Below, piece by piece: positions 1-9,909 of a stretch of 64,000 nucleotides of DNA. The DNA is taken from contig JAPDLS010000002.1 of the NCBI GenBank assembly GCA_025920425.1, positions 59,425 through 123,424 of the forward strand, written 5' to 3'. Origin of the DNA: Candidatus Haiyanarchaeum thermophilum (GTDB lineage Archaea > Nanobdellota > Nanobdellia > JAPDLS01 > Haiyanarchaeaceae). Each line of letters starts with the position of its first letter. The first letter of the stretch is position 1. The position numbers and the translations under genes are program-made. The notes beneath the pieces were generated by a model, which worked only from the letters and a program-made list of their open reading frames with translations, did not search any database and was not told the DNA's origin.

Positions 1-1539
1 CATAGAGAGGATATTGTAGTTGATACCTCTGAAGTAATCCACAGGCAATTCTAATGTATCTTCGATCACAATGATCCTATATCTCCTAGGAATTTCAGCG
101 ATTAAGCTTCCAAGCAATGAAGTTTTCCCAGAACCCCTAGTCCCTGCGATGAGAATACACCTCCCAGCATCCACTAAAAACCAGAGTAGACCGGCACAGA
201 GTGGAGAGAGGGCCTTCTCCTTCATGAAGAGAGTGAGCGTCCAAGGTCTAGCTCTATGCCTCCTGAAAGCAAACGCATAACCCTTTGGAGAGAGGGGATT
301 TTGGATCACAGCTACTCTGGCTCTGAAGTTCTTTGTAATGAGTTCTGTATCCAGCACGGGATTTGCTTCATCCAGAGGCCTTCCAGACATCAATCTAAAT
401 CTAGATGCCCACGCATCAGCTTCCTTTATATTTGGCAAGATATTCGTAACACATTCTCCATACTTAGTATGCTTGACGAAAATAGGGGTACTTCCCACAG
501 GAGCGTTTACATATACGTCCTCTATATTTTCATCTTCAAGCAACACTTCTATCAGTCCAAAGCCAACTGTTAGTCTCACTAGTATCCTGGCAAGCTTCTC
601 GATCTTCTTGTACTCCAGCTTTATTCCACGAGTTCTGCAAAGATCTTCCATTAGATCCCTACTTACATTGAAGAATATTTCCCTCAACCTCTTGGGATCG
701 ATGAATTCTGCCTCCTTTGGCTTATACTTCAAAAGAGTTTCCCTCACCTCATCTAAAAGCACATATTCTTCCTCACTCAGTTGAAATTCAGGAGGAGTTA
801 TATGATAGAGCAATGTGACTTTTCCAGGAATTCTAAAGATGGATACTTCACTTTTATCCTCCACTCCAACATCATAACTATCTATTTCCTCCGCCTTTAC
901 AGGAATTTCAGTCATCAATCTTGTGTACATGAAGTTTGGCCTTATCATGGGTTCAAAGATAGTTCTATAGATTTCCCTATCTCCCACCCTATGACCAGCC
1001 AATTTCTCCTTCACAGCCTGAATGAGAGATGTCCTCTCCAACACTTGTCGAATCAACTCTAATCTATTTATGTAGAGCTGTTTGCAGTTTACACATCTTT
1101 CAGGTAATTTTACTAAAGTTGCTCTCTCTTCTCTCAATGTCCTCACACATTCAACATAGGCCCCAATTGGGTCCCTCTTCAACATGTCGAATACAATTCT
1201 CCTTAGCCTGATCAACCAGCTTCCAATGCATTTAGTACATTCTCTCGTATAAACCAATCCTTCAGGAGAAATTACCTTATAGTCCTTTACTAGCCTCACA
1301 TAAGCTTCAGCCACATCATTCAACATTCTGGCCTGTTCTTCAGAGTACATGTAATTTCTTTCAGAAGATAACACAACACTCGTTACTTTTCCTCCTTCAA
1401 TAATGTAATTAATCACTCTCTCCATGCAAATCTCATTATCCTCTATGCTCGGATAATACACACAGCCGATACAATTCACATTCAGGATTACGTCAGCCCC
1501 CTCTCTTTCTATCGTATAACTACACGGCTCTTTTGGCAT
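1..1539 (-). CDS. Type II/IV secretion (GspE/VirB11/TadA-like) ATPase with Cys-rich N-terminus, C-terminus truncated by window edge
   Basis: Reverse-strand translation from ATG at 1539 (MPKEPCSYTIERE...) to position 1 without stop; Walker A CILIAGTRGSGKTSLLGSL, IVIEDTLELP; CxxC motifs CIGC, CTKC, CVNC. Absent from the ORF track because it runs off the window. Confidence 0.88.
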   Translation of the reverse strand, partial: MPKEPCSYTIEREGADVILNVNCIGCVYYPSIEDNEICMERVINYIIEGGKVTSVVLSSERNYMYSEEQARMLNDVAEAYVRLVKDYKVISPEGLVYTRECTKCIGSWLIRLRRIVFDMLKRDPIGAYVECVRTLREERATLVKLPERCVNCKQLYINRLELIRQVLERTSLIQAVKEKLAGHRVGDREIYRTIFEPMIRPNFMYTRLMTEIPVKAEEIDSYDVGVEDKSEVSIFRIPGKVTLLYHITPPEFQLSEEEYVLLDEVRETLLKYKPKEAEFIDPKRLREIFFNVSRDLMEDLCRTRGIKLEYKKIEKLARILVRLTVGFGLIEVLLEDENIEDVYVNAPVGSTPIFVKHTKYGECVTNILPNIKEADAWASRFRLMSGRPLDEANPVLDTELITKNFRARVAVIQNPLSPKGYAFAFRRHRARPWTLTLFMKEKALSPLCAGLLWFLVDAGRCILIAGTRGSGKTSLLGSLIAEIPRRYRIIVIEDTLELPVDYFRGINYNILSM

Positions 1540-1626
1540 AATAATCTGGGTAAGCTCAGCATATAAATATTTAATTGCTCTAATGGTATCGATAAGTATT
1601 AAAACGAGGCCCCACTTATCCAAAAA

Positions 1627-2013
1627 ATGGAGGTAGGAATTCCAATCGAGAAAAAGGACTTCCAAAAGTTTGTTTCTGGCAAAATTGCTGAGTTGAATGA
1701 GAGGCTTAGAATGTTAGAGACCAGAGTCCAACAGTTGAGAGAGAATCAGAGGCTTCTCTCTGAGAACTTGCTTTCCAAAACCGAAGAGCTTAAGGCGATG
1801 ATTCGAGATCTGAATTTTAGGATGGAGGAGATGAAAGGCCAAGTTAAGGCTATGCAAGAGGCTGTTAAGGCCTTTTCAAAGGAAATTGAGAATGTGGCAA
1901 GAGTGCAAGATATAAAGGTACTTGAGAAATACATAAATCTTTTAGATCCCACTCGATTTTTAACTAAGGATGAGGCTCTAAGGCTGATTAGGAGGGAGCT
2001 TGGAAAGGAGTGA
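1627..2013 (+). CDS. Coiled-coil hypothetical protein
   Basis: 128-aa ORF, heptad-like charged repeats; overlaps next ORF start by 4 nt. Confidence 0.75.
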   Translation: MEVGIPIEKKDFQKFVSGKIAELNERLRMLETRVQQLRENQRLLSENLLSKTEELKAMIRDLNFRMEEMKGQVKAMQEAVKAFSKEIENVARVQDIKVLEKYINLLDPTRFLTKDEALRLIRRELGKE

Positions 2014-2675
2014 TGGTTATGCCTTTCGGATTATTTAAGAAAAAAAAGGAGAAGGAAGAGGAATTCGTAACCACTATTCCCTTACAGGATGTAATCGCCT
2101 TAAAAGCTCAAGGCCTAACAAATGAGCAGATCATCAATCAACTTAGAGCCCAAGGTTATAGCTTTGCTCAGATAAGGGATGCCCTTGCCCAAGCTGAGAT
2201 CAAAGGAGCTGTAGTACGCAAGGCAGAAGCTCTTCCTACACCTCCTGAGACAATTACTCCCACTCCAATTCCAACCCCAGGAATAACTGCTCCAGTCCCA
2301 GTGACTCCACCAGGAGCCCCCACTCCTCCTGAGAAGGAAAGAGATATAGAGACCATAGAGAGGATCTTAGAGGAGATCATAGAGGAGAAGTGGAGAGATG
2401 TAGATGAAAAGTTGAAGGAAATAGAGAAATGGAAGGAGGTAGTAGAGAGCAGAGTTAACGAGACCTCTAATAGGCTCAATGAGATCGTATCGAGGCTGGG
2501 GATGATAGAACAGACGATAGCTTCAAAGGTAAGCGAATATGGGAAGAGCATGCAAGAAGTGGCCTCTCAGATGGCAGCAATGGAGAAGATAATGACCAAG
2601 CTCATTCCAAGTCTTGCCGATAGTATCAAGGAATTGAGGGAAGTAATAGAGAGCAGTAAGAAGGGGCTTGCTTAA
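2010..2675 (+). CDS. FKKKK-type protein: UBA-like helical segment, Pro-rich linker, coiled coil
   Basis: 221-aa ORF; MPFGLFKKKKEKEEEF..., LKAQGLTNEQIINQLRAQGYSFAQIRDAL, Pro/Thr linker, coiled coil. Confidence 0.75.
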   Translation: MMVMPFGLFKKKKEKEEEFVTTIPLQDVIALKAQGLTNEQIINQLRAQGYSFAQIRDALAQAEIKGAVVRKAEALPTPPETITPTPIPTPGITAPVPVTPPGAPTPPEKERDIETIERILEEIIEEKWRDVDEKLKEIEKWKEVVESRVNETSNRLNEIVSRLGMIEQTIASKVSEYGKSMQEVASQMAAMEKIMTKLIPSLADSIKELREVIESSKKGLA

Positions 2676-3226
2676 GTCTTTTTGTAGGTTACAGCATATG
2701 CAGATACTGCCACTAGAACAAGAAAACCAATTAGGGCTAATACCGTAGGATTAGTAATTACGAGCATAGTCTCTACAAACGGAGGGGGGAGAGTAGCATT
2801 TGTCGCATTATACATCTGCCTATATTCTGGATGCCATAGTTCTGGAAATACCCAAACAGCAGTCGAGTAGAAGATAATGAGGAGCACTATTACAATGAGA
2901 ATAGCTATTGCTGGATTTCTCATAGCTTTGGTCACATCTTCCATACTAGCTCCTAAGAAGATTACCATCATGAGGAGGAAGAAAGCGAAGATGATGAGTA
3001 CTATTAAAAATGGAATGAGAAATTCAATGTAGTTTACAAAGGGTTTATACATTCCTATGAGGAGGGCCACCACGAAAGCTATTACTGCATTTACATCTAT
3101 TCTATCTGAGACTATTTTCGTTTTGCTGAGAATTCCAAATAGGAGTACAGCGATTAACAATGGAACAAAAAAATAAGAAAAACCTAAGGCTCTGAGCAGA
3201 TCGATCACTGTGGGAACCTCTGCCAT
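2672..3226 (-). CDS. Small polytopic membrane protein (paralog cluster)
   Basis: 184 aa, several TM segments; motif LLFGILSKTKIVSDRIDVNAVIAFVVALLIG shared with 3768..4298. Confidence 0.75.
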   Translation of the reverse strand: MAEVPTVIDLLRALGFSYFFVPLLIAVLLFGILSKTKIVSDRIDVNAVIAFVVALLIGMYKPFVNYIEFLIPFLIVLIIFAFFLLMMVIFLGASMEDVTKAMRNPAIAILIVIVLLIIFYSTAVWVFPELWHPEYRQMYNATNATLPPPFVETMLVITNPTVLALIGFLVLVAVSAYAVTYKKT

Positions 3227-3768
3227 TATTTACCTCCCTCTTCCTTTCCGAAGATCACCCAAGCAGCAGCCACGATGAGGATGACCAATACGATGATCAA
3301 AGCTATATCCTGGGTTTCTATCGTTACTAGTGTTGGAAACTTTTCAGTTACAGGAATTCCAAACTTTTCAGCATTTGCTACGATCGTAGGCACTACTGTA
3401 TATGCTGTGAGGGCAAATACAAGCAACACTAATCCTAATGCTATCCACTTGGTTGGCCCTCTAAGGCCGAAGATTCCAGCAATTATTAAAATTATTACTC
3501 CAAGTACTGCTGCGATCCCAGTATACGGCACTAGCTTTGAGATTACTGTAGTTGACCAAATTGATAGGGATGCTAAAATGGAGAGGCAAAGAGCTACGAT
3601 AGCTCTAGCCCCCCTCTTTTTCTTAAAGGCCTCGATGTTTCCTAGGAAGGTATAGAAAATCGCTAGGAGGATGAGGAATACTAGCCAGAACACTACTGGA
3701 TCTACGTTTGGTGGAGTGATCTTCATCAATGCCTCATAAAGCTCAGGTATTGCATCTGCTAAGGCCAT
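3226..3768 (-). CDS. Small polytopic membrane protein (paralog cluster)
   Basis: 180 aa, multiple TM; directly abuts neighbours. Confidence 0.75.
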   Translation of the reverse strand: MALADAIPELYEALMKITPPNVDPVVFWLVFLILLAIFYTFLGNIEAFKKKRGARAIVALCLSILASLSIWSTTVISKLVPYTGIAAVLGVIILIIAGIFGLRGPTKWIALGLVLLVFALTAYTVVPTIVANAEKFGIPVTEKFPTLVTIETQDIALIIVLVILIVAAAWVIFGKEEGGK

Positions 3769-4298
3769 TACCTCTCACCTTCAGGTTTTTCCCTAATAAT
3801 AATAGCAATTGCAGCTATAAAAATTATGAGGAAAAATGAAATGGCAAGCACGTCTCCCAGAGGTATACCTATGGCTGCCCCAACCTCTCCCAAGGCTCGA
3901 AATAAAGGAATTCCAGCCAGTTCAGCAATTACATAGAGTATCGTAAACACTACTCCTACCATTCCAGCATATTTTAACCATTTTGGAAGCTGGGTCTGTT
4001 CCCCAGCAATTAAAGTAGAGAGCATGAGCAGACAAACAATTGCTATCGCGGCCACTCCAGCGACTTCGGAGAAGATCCTAATAGCATTTGTCACCCAAGC
4101 AGCAGCCACAGCTATGAATGCCATTGAGAGGGCTACAGTAGCATTTATATCCTTCCTCCCCTTTCCGAATACTTCAGTCCTTTCTAATATTCCGAAGATG
4201 ATAGCAAATATGAGGAGGAATGGGAGGAAATACTGAAAAACTCCGAGGTTCTCCAATAACGTTATTACATTCCCTAGCCCATACCCTCCTCCATCCAT
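3768..4298 (-). CDS. Small polytopic membrane protein (paralog cluster)
   Basis: 176 aa; LLIFAIIFGILERTEVFGKGRKDINATVALSMAFIAV. Confidence 0.75.
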   Translation of the reverse strand: MDGGGYGLGNVITLLENLGVFQYFLPFLLIFAIIFGILERTEVFGKGRKDINATVALSMAFIAVAAAWVTNAIRIFSEVAGVAAIAIVCLLMLSTLIAGEQTQLPKWLKYAGMVGVVFTILYVIAELAGIPLFRALGEVGAAIGIPLGDVLAISFFLIIFIAAIAIIIREKPEGER

Positions 4299-4348
4299 TA
4301 ACTTTAGCCAAAAAATCCAAGTTAATAAAAGTTTTGATTACTGTTTAG

Positions 4349-4891
4349 TTATTTCTCAAGCTCCTTTTCCCTTACCCTAGAGAGGAGATCAAGTGATCCC
4401 CATACGATGATAGCAAGAGGTAGTAGGAAAGTGATCCAGTAAGTATATGCTCCTAGAAAGGTTTGAATCAGTGGACCGAAGAATGGGAGGACAAAGAGGA
4501 GGAGCACTCCAACGAGTATTTTTCCAAGCCAGTTGAATTTTCCCCTCATGAAATAAATTACCATGAGCATGATGAATAGAGAAATATAGGGAAGGAATGA
4601 CTCCACTGCCTTATAGAGGGAATAATTTCCAATTATAGGAATCTTTCCAAACTGAGGATTGGTGAGGAGGATGAAATACACGAAAATTCCAAAGAGGATG
4701 GCTATTGGCTTGGCTAAAGAGGGGGAACTCCTCCTTAGCCCGAAGTTTACCACTATCATCACTATGGCTGCTATGAAGGCTGGGAAGATGAGATCTTGAT
4801 GTTTCACCAATACTTCTCTTATATCGAAGGCGAATGAATAACTCAATACAAGAAAGATGCAAATCCCAATCAAAATCGGTCTGAAATTCAT
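4349..4891 (-). CDS. Small polytopic membrane protein
   Basis: 180 aa, signal-like N-terminus and multiple TM; same operon. Confidence 0.7.
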   Translation of the reverse strand: MNFRPILIGICIFLVLSYSFAFDIREVLVKHQDLIFPAFIAAIVMIVVNFGLRRSSPSLAKPIAILFGIFVYFILLTNPQFGKIPIIGNYSLYKAVESFLPYISLFIMLMVIYFMRGKFNWLGKILVGVLLLFVLPFFGPLIQTFLGAYTYWITFLLPLAIIVWGSLDLLSRVREKELEK

Positions 4892-4962
4892 ACAATTTTC
4901 TTAGAGTTTGAATTATAAAAACTTTGGGGAGAATTTTTAAGTTTAGGATTCAATTAAACTCC

Positions 4963-5328
4963 ATGGGGATAGAGGTAATAGGTGTTACATTTGCCATATG
5001 CTCGGCATTAGCCCACCTCCTCTTCACTTACCTTTTCCTCGAGAAGAATGATGATTTTTTCCTCCTCTTCCAGCTCCTATTCCTCCTTCTTCACTTTCTC
5101 TCTGTGGAGTGGAGCTTCTGGCTCATTGGCCTTGATTTGAGAACCCTAATAACTTCCCTAAACTTCCCAACGATCTTTTACTTCTCCAGCTGGCTCTTAA
5201 TGAACTTTTCCATCCTCCTCAAATTCGGAAGAAAGAAGCCTTTGATCTACTTCATCCTAGTATTGCTCGTAGCCTGGCTTATTATGCAATTCTGCATGAA
5301 TTGCCTTTCAGAAAAGATGTATGCTTAG
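4963..5328 (+). CDS. Polytopic membrane protein
   Basis: Internal ATG at 4963 (MGIEVIGVTFAICSALAHLL...) is the more likely start; multiple TM segments. Confidence 0.55.
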   Translation: MGIEVIGVTFAICSALAHLLFTYLFLEKNDDFFLLFQLLFLLLHFLSVEWSFWLIGLDLRTLITSLNFPTIFYFSSWLLMNFSILLKFGRKKPLIYFILVLLVAWLIMQFCMNCLSEKMYA

Positions 5329-5378
5329 GAAATAGAAAAGCATATAAAAAATAATTCTTCCACTCATCTCGAGGTAAG

Positions 5379-7412
5379 GTGGGGGAGGAGAGAGAGATTT
5401 TCACCAGCGCTGAGGAGATAGGAATTCTAAGTGAAGAAGCCATTACGAAGAGCTTGGTGGAAGAGACAGCCATATCTAGAGAAGTGGCTGAAGAAATTGC
5501 GAGGGAAGTAATAAATGAGGTGAGAAAGCTCGACTTAAAGTTCATTTCAGGCCCATTGGTGAGGGAAATTACCTGTGTTAAGCTCTTGGAAAGAGGACTA
5601 GAGGAGGAGAGGAAGAAATACACTAGGCTTGGAAAGCCTGTGTATGATGTAGCTAAGCTTATTTTCTCAAGAAATCATGAGAATGCAAATACCTTTTACA
5701 ATCCTGAGTTCATACATAAGGAGCTAGCAGGCTCCATAGCTAAGGAATATGCCTTCCTTCATCTTCTTCCTCCGGACGTTGTGAGGGAACACATGAGCGG
5801 CACGATCCATATCCATACTCTCGAATATTTCTTAGATAGGCCATTCTGCTTCGAGCATAACATTCAGTACTTCCTCAGGAAAGGTGTGGTTACAGATGGA
5901 ACCGGAACCTTTGTGGCTGTTCCCCATCCCCCAAAGCACTTAGATGCTGCTATGATGCAACTTGCTAAGGTACTTCAGGCCTCTCAGCTCGTCTTTTCAG
6001 GAGGGCAAGGTTTCGACAACTTTAATGTAATCCTAGCTCCATATGCTAGAGGAGAAAGTTATGAGGAAATTAAACAGGCAGTACAGTATTTCATATTCGA
6101 GCTAGATACGATGAACTTTTCAAGGGGAGGACAGACAGCCTTTACAAATATAAGCCTAGAATTTGAGGTTCCACAATATTTGAATGAGCTTCCAGTAGTC
6201 CTTCCAGGAGGGAAAGTGAGTAGGGAAGTAAGTTATTCAGATTTTCAAGAGGAGGCTCAGCAAATCTTGAAAGCCTTCATAGAGGTCTCTATGAAAGGAG
6301 ATGCTCTAGGAAAACCTTTCCACTTCCCAAAACTGGAGTTCAAGTTGAGGAAGAACTCTTTTAAAAATCCCCTCTTTTTGGAAGTAAGCAAACTGGTATG
6401 TAAATATGGTACCCCCTATTTCCTAAACCTCTGTGCTCCCTACATGCCTGAGGTGGTTCAAAGCCAATGTTGTCGTTACTTTCTCATTCCAAGCTCAAAG
6501 CAGATGCAGAGGCTTAAGGAAGGTAAGCTTAGATTTGGAAGTCTTCAGGTGGTTTCGATCAACTTACCAAGACTCTCTTATCTTTCTAGGGACGAAGATG
6601 TATTTTTGGAGAGAATACAGAATACATTTGAATTATGTGATAAAGTTTTTGAGGCGAAGAGGAAGAGCTTGAGAAAATTCATAGAGAGGGGAGCCTCACC
6701 ATTTCTTACAATGGATTTCGATGGAGAACCATATTTCATCCTAGAAGAGCAAAGCAATACAATTGGTTTCGTAGGACTAAATGAGGCGGTTTGGAAACTT
6801 AGTGGGAAGCAGTTGCATGAGGATAGAAGTGCTTGGAAACTAGGGCTGAGAATAGTAAGGTTCATGAGAGACTTAGTTGAGGAGAGAAGCAGGACCACTG
6901 GAATCGAGCACGGACTGGTACAAACTCCTGCAGAATCCACTGCCCATAGATTTGCATTACTCGATCTAAAATATTTCGGAGACAAATCCCTAGTAAGAGG
7001 AGATAGGCAAAGTAGAGCTGTATATTATACAAACTCTTCTCATGTCTATGTAGGAGCAGAGATCGCCCTTTGGGAGAAGATCAGGATAGAGAGCAGTTTT
7101 CATCCCTTGGTGAAGGGAGGAGCAATTACTCATATTTGGCTAGGAGAAAATTCTCCAGATCCTGAGGCAATTTCTTCCTTAATCCAGAGGATAGCTACTA
7201 AGTCCCTGTGCTCCTACTTTGCCTTCACTAGAGATTTTACCATTTGTAAGAACTGCAGACAGTTCTTCTCAGGAATTCACAACTCCTGTCCTAGCTGTAA
7301 GGGAATGAATGTGGAAGCCTATAGTAGGATAACTGGATATATAGTACCCATTAGTGCTTGGAATGCTGGGAAATTGCAGGAGCTTAAGGAGAGGAGGAGA
7401 TATGCCTTATAA
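5379..7412 (+). CDS. nrdD: Anaerobic ribonucleoside-triphosphate reductase (class III)
   Basis: 677 aa; C-terminal zinc site CKNCRQFFSG..CPSC and glycyl-radical region RITGYIVPISAWNAGKLQELKERRRY; GTG start. Confidence 0.95.
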   Translation: MGEEREIFTSAEEIGILSEEAITKSLVEETAISREVAEEIAREVINEVRKLDLKFISGPLVREITCVKLLERGLEEERKKYTRLGKPVYDVAKLIFSRNHENANTFYNPEFIHKELAGSIAKEYAFLHLLPPDVVREHMSGTIHIHTLEYFLDRPFCFEHNIQYFLRKGVVTDGTGTFVAVPHPPKHLDAAMMQLAKVLQASQLVFSGGQGFDNFNVILAPYARGESYEEIKQAVQYFIFELDTMNFSRGGQTAFTNISLEFEVPQYLNELPVVLPGGKVSREVSYSDFQEEAQQILKAFIEVSMKGDALGKPFHFPKLEFKLRKNSFKNPLFLEVSKLVCKYGTPYFLNLCAPYMPEVVQSQCCRYFLIPSSKQMQRLKEGKLRFGSLQVVSINLPRLSYLSRDEDVFLERIQNTFELCDKVFEAKRKSLRKFIERGASPFLTMDFDGEPYFILEEQSNTIGFVGLNEAVWKLSGKQLHEDRSAWKLGLRIVRFMRDLVEERSRTTGIEHGLVQTPAESTAHRFALLDLKYFGDKSLVRGDRQSRAVYYTNSSHVYVGAEIALWEKIRIESSFHPLVKGGAITHIWLGENSPDPEAISSLIQRIATKSLCSYFAFTRDFTICKNCRQFFSGIHNSCPSCKGMNVEAYSRITGYIVPISAWNAGKLQELKERRRYAL

Positions 7413-7665
7413 GGTTGAGCTTAGGTTTTTCAAATCTAGAAATTGTCCAAAGTGTAGGGAAGCTGAACCCATAGTGAGGAAGGTTGTAGATGAGTTAAAG
7501 GAGGTGAAGCTGATAGAAATCTACGTAGAGGATGAACCCGAAGAGGCATTGATGTATCAAGTCACCTCAGTCCCAAGCATCGCGATCGATGAAGAAACGA
7601 TTTGGTTTGGGGAAGTCCCAAGTGAGACCGAGCTTAGAGAAAAGCTTCTCGAGGCCTTAAAATGA
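7402..7665 (+). CDS. Thioredoxin/glutaredoxin-like protein
   Basis: MPYKVELRFFKSRNCPKCREAEPIVRKVV..., CPKC, cis-Pro VTSVPSIAI; between nrdD and dcd. Confidence 0.8.
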   Translation: MPYKVELRFFKSRNCPKCREAEPIVRKVVDELKEVKLIEIYVEDEPEEALMYQVTSVPSIAIDEETIWFGEVPSETELREKLLEALK

Positions 7666-8162
7666 TCTTAAGCAGGAAAGATATAATGAGGCTGCAAGAG
7701 GAGGAAGGTTTGATAGAGGGAGCCATAGATTTCGAGAAACAGCTTACTTCTCAAGGAATAGATTTAACTGTGAGAGAAGTTCACGAGTTGCTTGAAGAGG
7801 GTTGTATAGATTTCGACAATACTAGGAGAAAGCTTCCAAAGACTAGAAAATTAGAGTGGGAGGGAGACAAGCTTTTCCTCAAGCCAGGAGTGTATAAGAT
7901 AGTGACAAATGAGATATTTAATCTTCCACTAGATGTCGCAGCCTTATGCCAGCCTAGGACTTCCCTACTTCGTTCAGGGGCCTTTGTGGCTACAGGAGTA
8001 TGGGACGCTGGCTTTTATGGGAGAGCAGAGTTCATATTACATGTTCTGAATCCCCACGGCCTCATCCTCATGAAGAACGCTAGGATAGCCCAACTCCTTT
8101 TCATAAAGCTTAGCTGGAAAACTGACAAACCATATAGAGGCATCTTCTACGGTCAGAAATGA
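7662..8162 (+). CDS. dcd: dCTP deaminase / dUTPase family
   Basis: MILSRKDIMRLQEEEGLI..., QPRTSLLRSGAFVATGVWDAGFYGRAEF. Confidence 0.85.
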   Translation: MILSRKDIMRLQEEEGLIEGAIDFEKQLTSQGIDLTVREVHELLEEGCIDFDNTRRKLPKTRKLEWEGDKLFLKPGVYKIVTNEIFNLPLDVAALCQPRTSLLRSGAFVATGVWDAGFYGRAEFILHVLNPHGLILMKNARIAQLLFIKLSWKTDKPYRGIFYGQK

Positions 8163-8860
8163 AGTGTTGGATAGCTGGAATAGAAGGAATAAGCACTGTG
8201 GATTGGCCAGGAAAGATTGTGAGTGTGATTTTCCTTTCAGGCTGCAATTTGAAATGTAGATACTGCTATAACTCTCACATCTTAGAAATCTCTTCGGGCA
8301 AACTGCTTAATGCAGAAGAGGTGGAGGAGAAAGTAAGTAAGAATCTCCCCCTCCTCGATGGAATTTTGTTCAGCGGAGGAGAACCAACTCTTCAGCCAGG
8401 GGTTTTACATGAGCTAGCAAGCTGGGCGAAGAGGAAGGGCCTACTAGTAGGAGTAGAATCAAATGGTACGAGACCAGATGTTCTCTCAGCACTCCTAGGT
8501 GATAGATTACTGGACTTTGTAGCCATCGATGTAAAGGCCCCAATAAACTTCGAAAATTATTCCCGAATTACTCCCATTTCCCCCTCAGAAGTCCAAAATA
8601 TTAAAATGAGTTTAGACCTGCTGAGGAGAACTGGAATAGAATTTGAGGTGAGAACAACTTTAGTTCCAAATCTCATCCGGGAAGAGGATCTAGAAAAGAT
8701 GTATGGGGAGGTGAAGGGCTGTAAATGGATCTGGCAGAAGTTCAGAAAGCTTCCTACAGTACTAGATCAGAGCCTATTGGAGTTTTCCCCTTCTGAGATT
8801 TCGAGGATTAGAGAACTCTCTAGGAGATTCGAAGGAGTAGTTCTGAGGTTTTGGGAATAA
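8159..8860 (+). CDS. nrdG: Anaerobic RNR activating radical SAM protein
   Basis: STVDWPGKIVSVIFLSGCNLKCRYCYN (CxxxCxxC), FSGGEPTLQP. Confidence 0.9.
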   Translation: MKCWIAGIEGISTVDWPGKIVSVIFLSGCNLKCRYCYNSHILEISSGKLLNAEEVEEKVSKNLPLLDGILFSGGEPTLQPGVLHELASWAKRKGLLVGVESNGTRPDVLSALLGDRLLDFVAIDVKAPINFENYSRITPISPSEVQNIKMSLDLLRRTGIEFEVRTTLVPNLIREEDLEKMYGEVKGCKWIWQKFRKLPTVLDQSLLEFSPSEISRIRELSRRFEGVVLRFWE

Positions 8861-8899
8861 TTTCGAAATAGTTAAAAAGTAAGAGATTATTGGATAAAT

Positions 8900-9352
8900 G
8901 TGGTGAAAATGAGGAAGGCACAAGCCGCTTTGGAGTACTTAATGAATTACTGGTGGGCTCTACTGATCATCATTATAATAGGAGTAGTAGTCTGGAGATT
9001 CCTATTAAGTGGAGTGGTTTCACCACCAAGCTGGAGACCCCCATTTGAATTGGAAGGGATTCCAATCACTTCCTACTCAATTAGGAGCAACGGTACTGTA
9101 TATTTAGTAGTCGAGAACAGGAGGGAAGATTCAGTTACCATAGGATATCTAGAAGTAGCAATAGGAGACTGTACTAGTAATTGGACTGGAAGCCTTACCA
9201 TTCCCTCTCAAGGCTCACAGAATTTTACACTTACCGGTAATTGTGCCCTTACTCCAGGAGCTACAGTCACTGCTAATTTCACAATGGAATACATTTTCAA
9301 AGAAGTTCCTCATAGGCCGTTTGAGTCAATAACAGTTAAGGTAGAAGCTTAA
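8900..9352 (+). CDS. Class III signal peptide (type IV-like) pilin
   Basis: KAQAALEYLMNYWWALLIIIIIGVVVW N-terminus. Confidence 0.85.
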   Translation: MVKMRKAQAALEYLMNYWWALLIIIIIGVVVWRFLLSGVVSPPSWRPPFELEGIPITSYSIRSNGTVYLVVENRREDSVTIGYLEVAIGDCTSNWTGSLTIPSQGSQNFTLTGNCALTPGATVTANFTMEYIFKEVPHRPFESITVKVEA

Positions 9353-9364
9353 GCCCTTACACTT

Positions 9365-9904
9365 TTATCTTTTCAATTTTTCCACCAGTTCAATTATTAC
9401 TTCTTTAGCCTTACTGGCCAGCAAAAAATCAAATTCATACTTTTCCTTCAAGATCTCACTTACTTTCAAGATATCCTCAGCTGTGATTATTCGAGCAGAA
9501 GTTCCAATCACTTCCCTCAATCTCTCCCTCCTCTCCGCCATATCCTCGAATCGTTCTAACAGTTTTGCTGAGAATTCAGCAAATGCTTTTGGAAAATCCT
9601 TATTCATCTGAAGCAAGAGATTACCCAGTTTTCCATATTCCTCATCCAACATCTCCTTGAGCTCTATTATTATTTTCTTCTCATAACTTTCAGAGAAGTA
9701 TAGAGAAGCTATTCCAACGAAGGTGCTGAAATTTGGAATCATTTGAGCAAGCCTCTCGATCACGCAGAAGGAAGAGTAACATTGTAATAGGAGGGGCAGA
9801 CTCTCTTTTTCCATACCTTCCCCTACCTTCATCTTTGAAGCTCTGGAGATGAGGTAAAGTACTTTTTCAAGCTCCTCAGGTATCGCTAAGATATCTTTGA
9901 CCAT
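9365..9904 (-). CDS. Hypothetical all-alpha protein
   Basis: 179-aa ORF downstream of RHH gene on same strand. Confidence 0.6.
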   Translation of the reverse strand: MVKDILAIPEELEKVLYLISRASKMKVGEGMEKESLPLLLQCYSSFCVIERLAQMIPNFSTFVGIASLYFSESYEKKIIIELKEMLDEEYGKLGNLLLQMNKDFPKAFAEFSAKLLERFEDMAERRERLREVIGTSARIITAEDILKVSEILKEKYEFDFLLASKAKEVIIELVEKLKR

Positions 9905-9909
9905 TTATC

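Noticed and set aside
71-1211. Several small + strand ORFs
   Set aside because: Antisense to a continuous minus-strand secretion ATPase (positions 1-1539) with clear motifs; spurious.
4611-4895. 94-aa minus-strand ORF in another frame
   Set aside because: Overlaps the 180-aa membrane protein in a different frame with no coherent TM pattern.
5379-7412. Intein in NrdD (frequent insertion target in archaea)
   Set aside because: The 677-aa length and continuous conserved motifs show no insertion.
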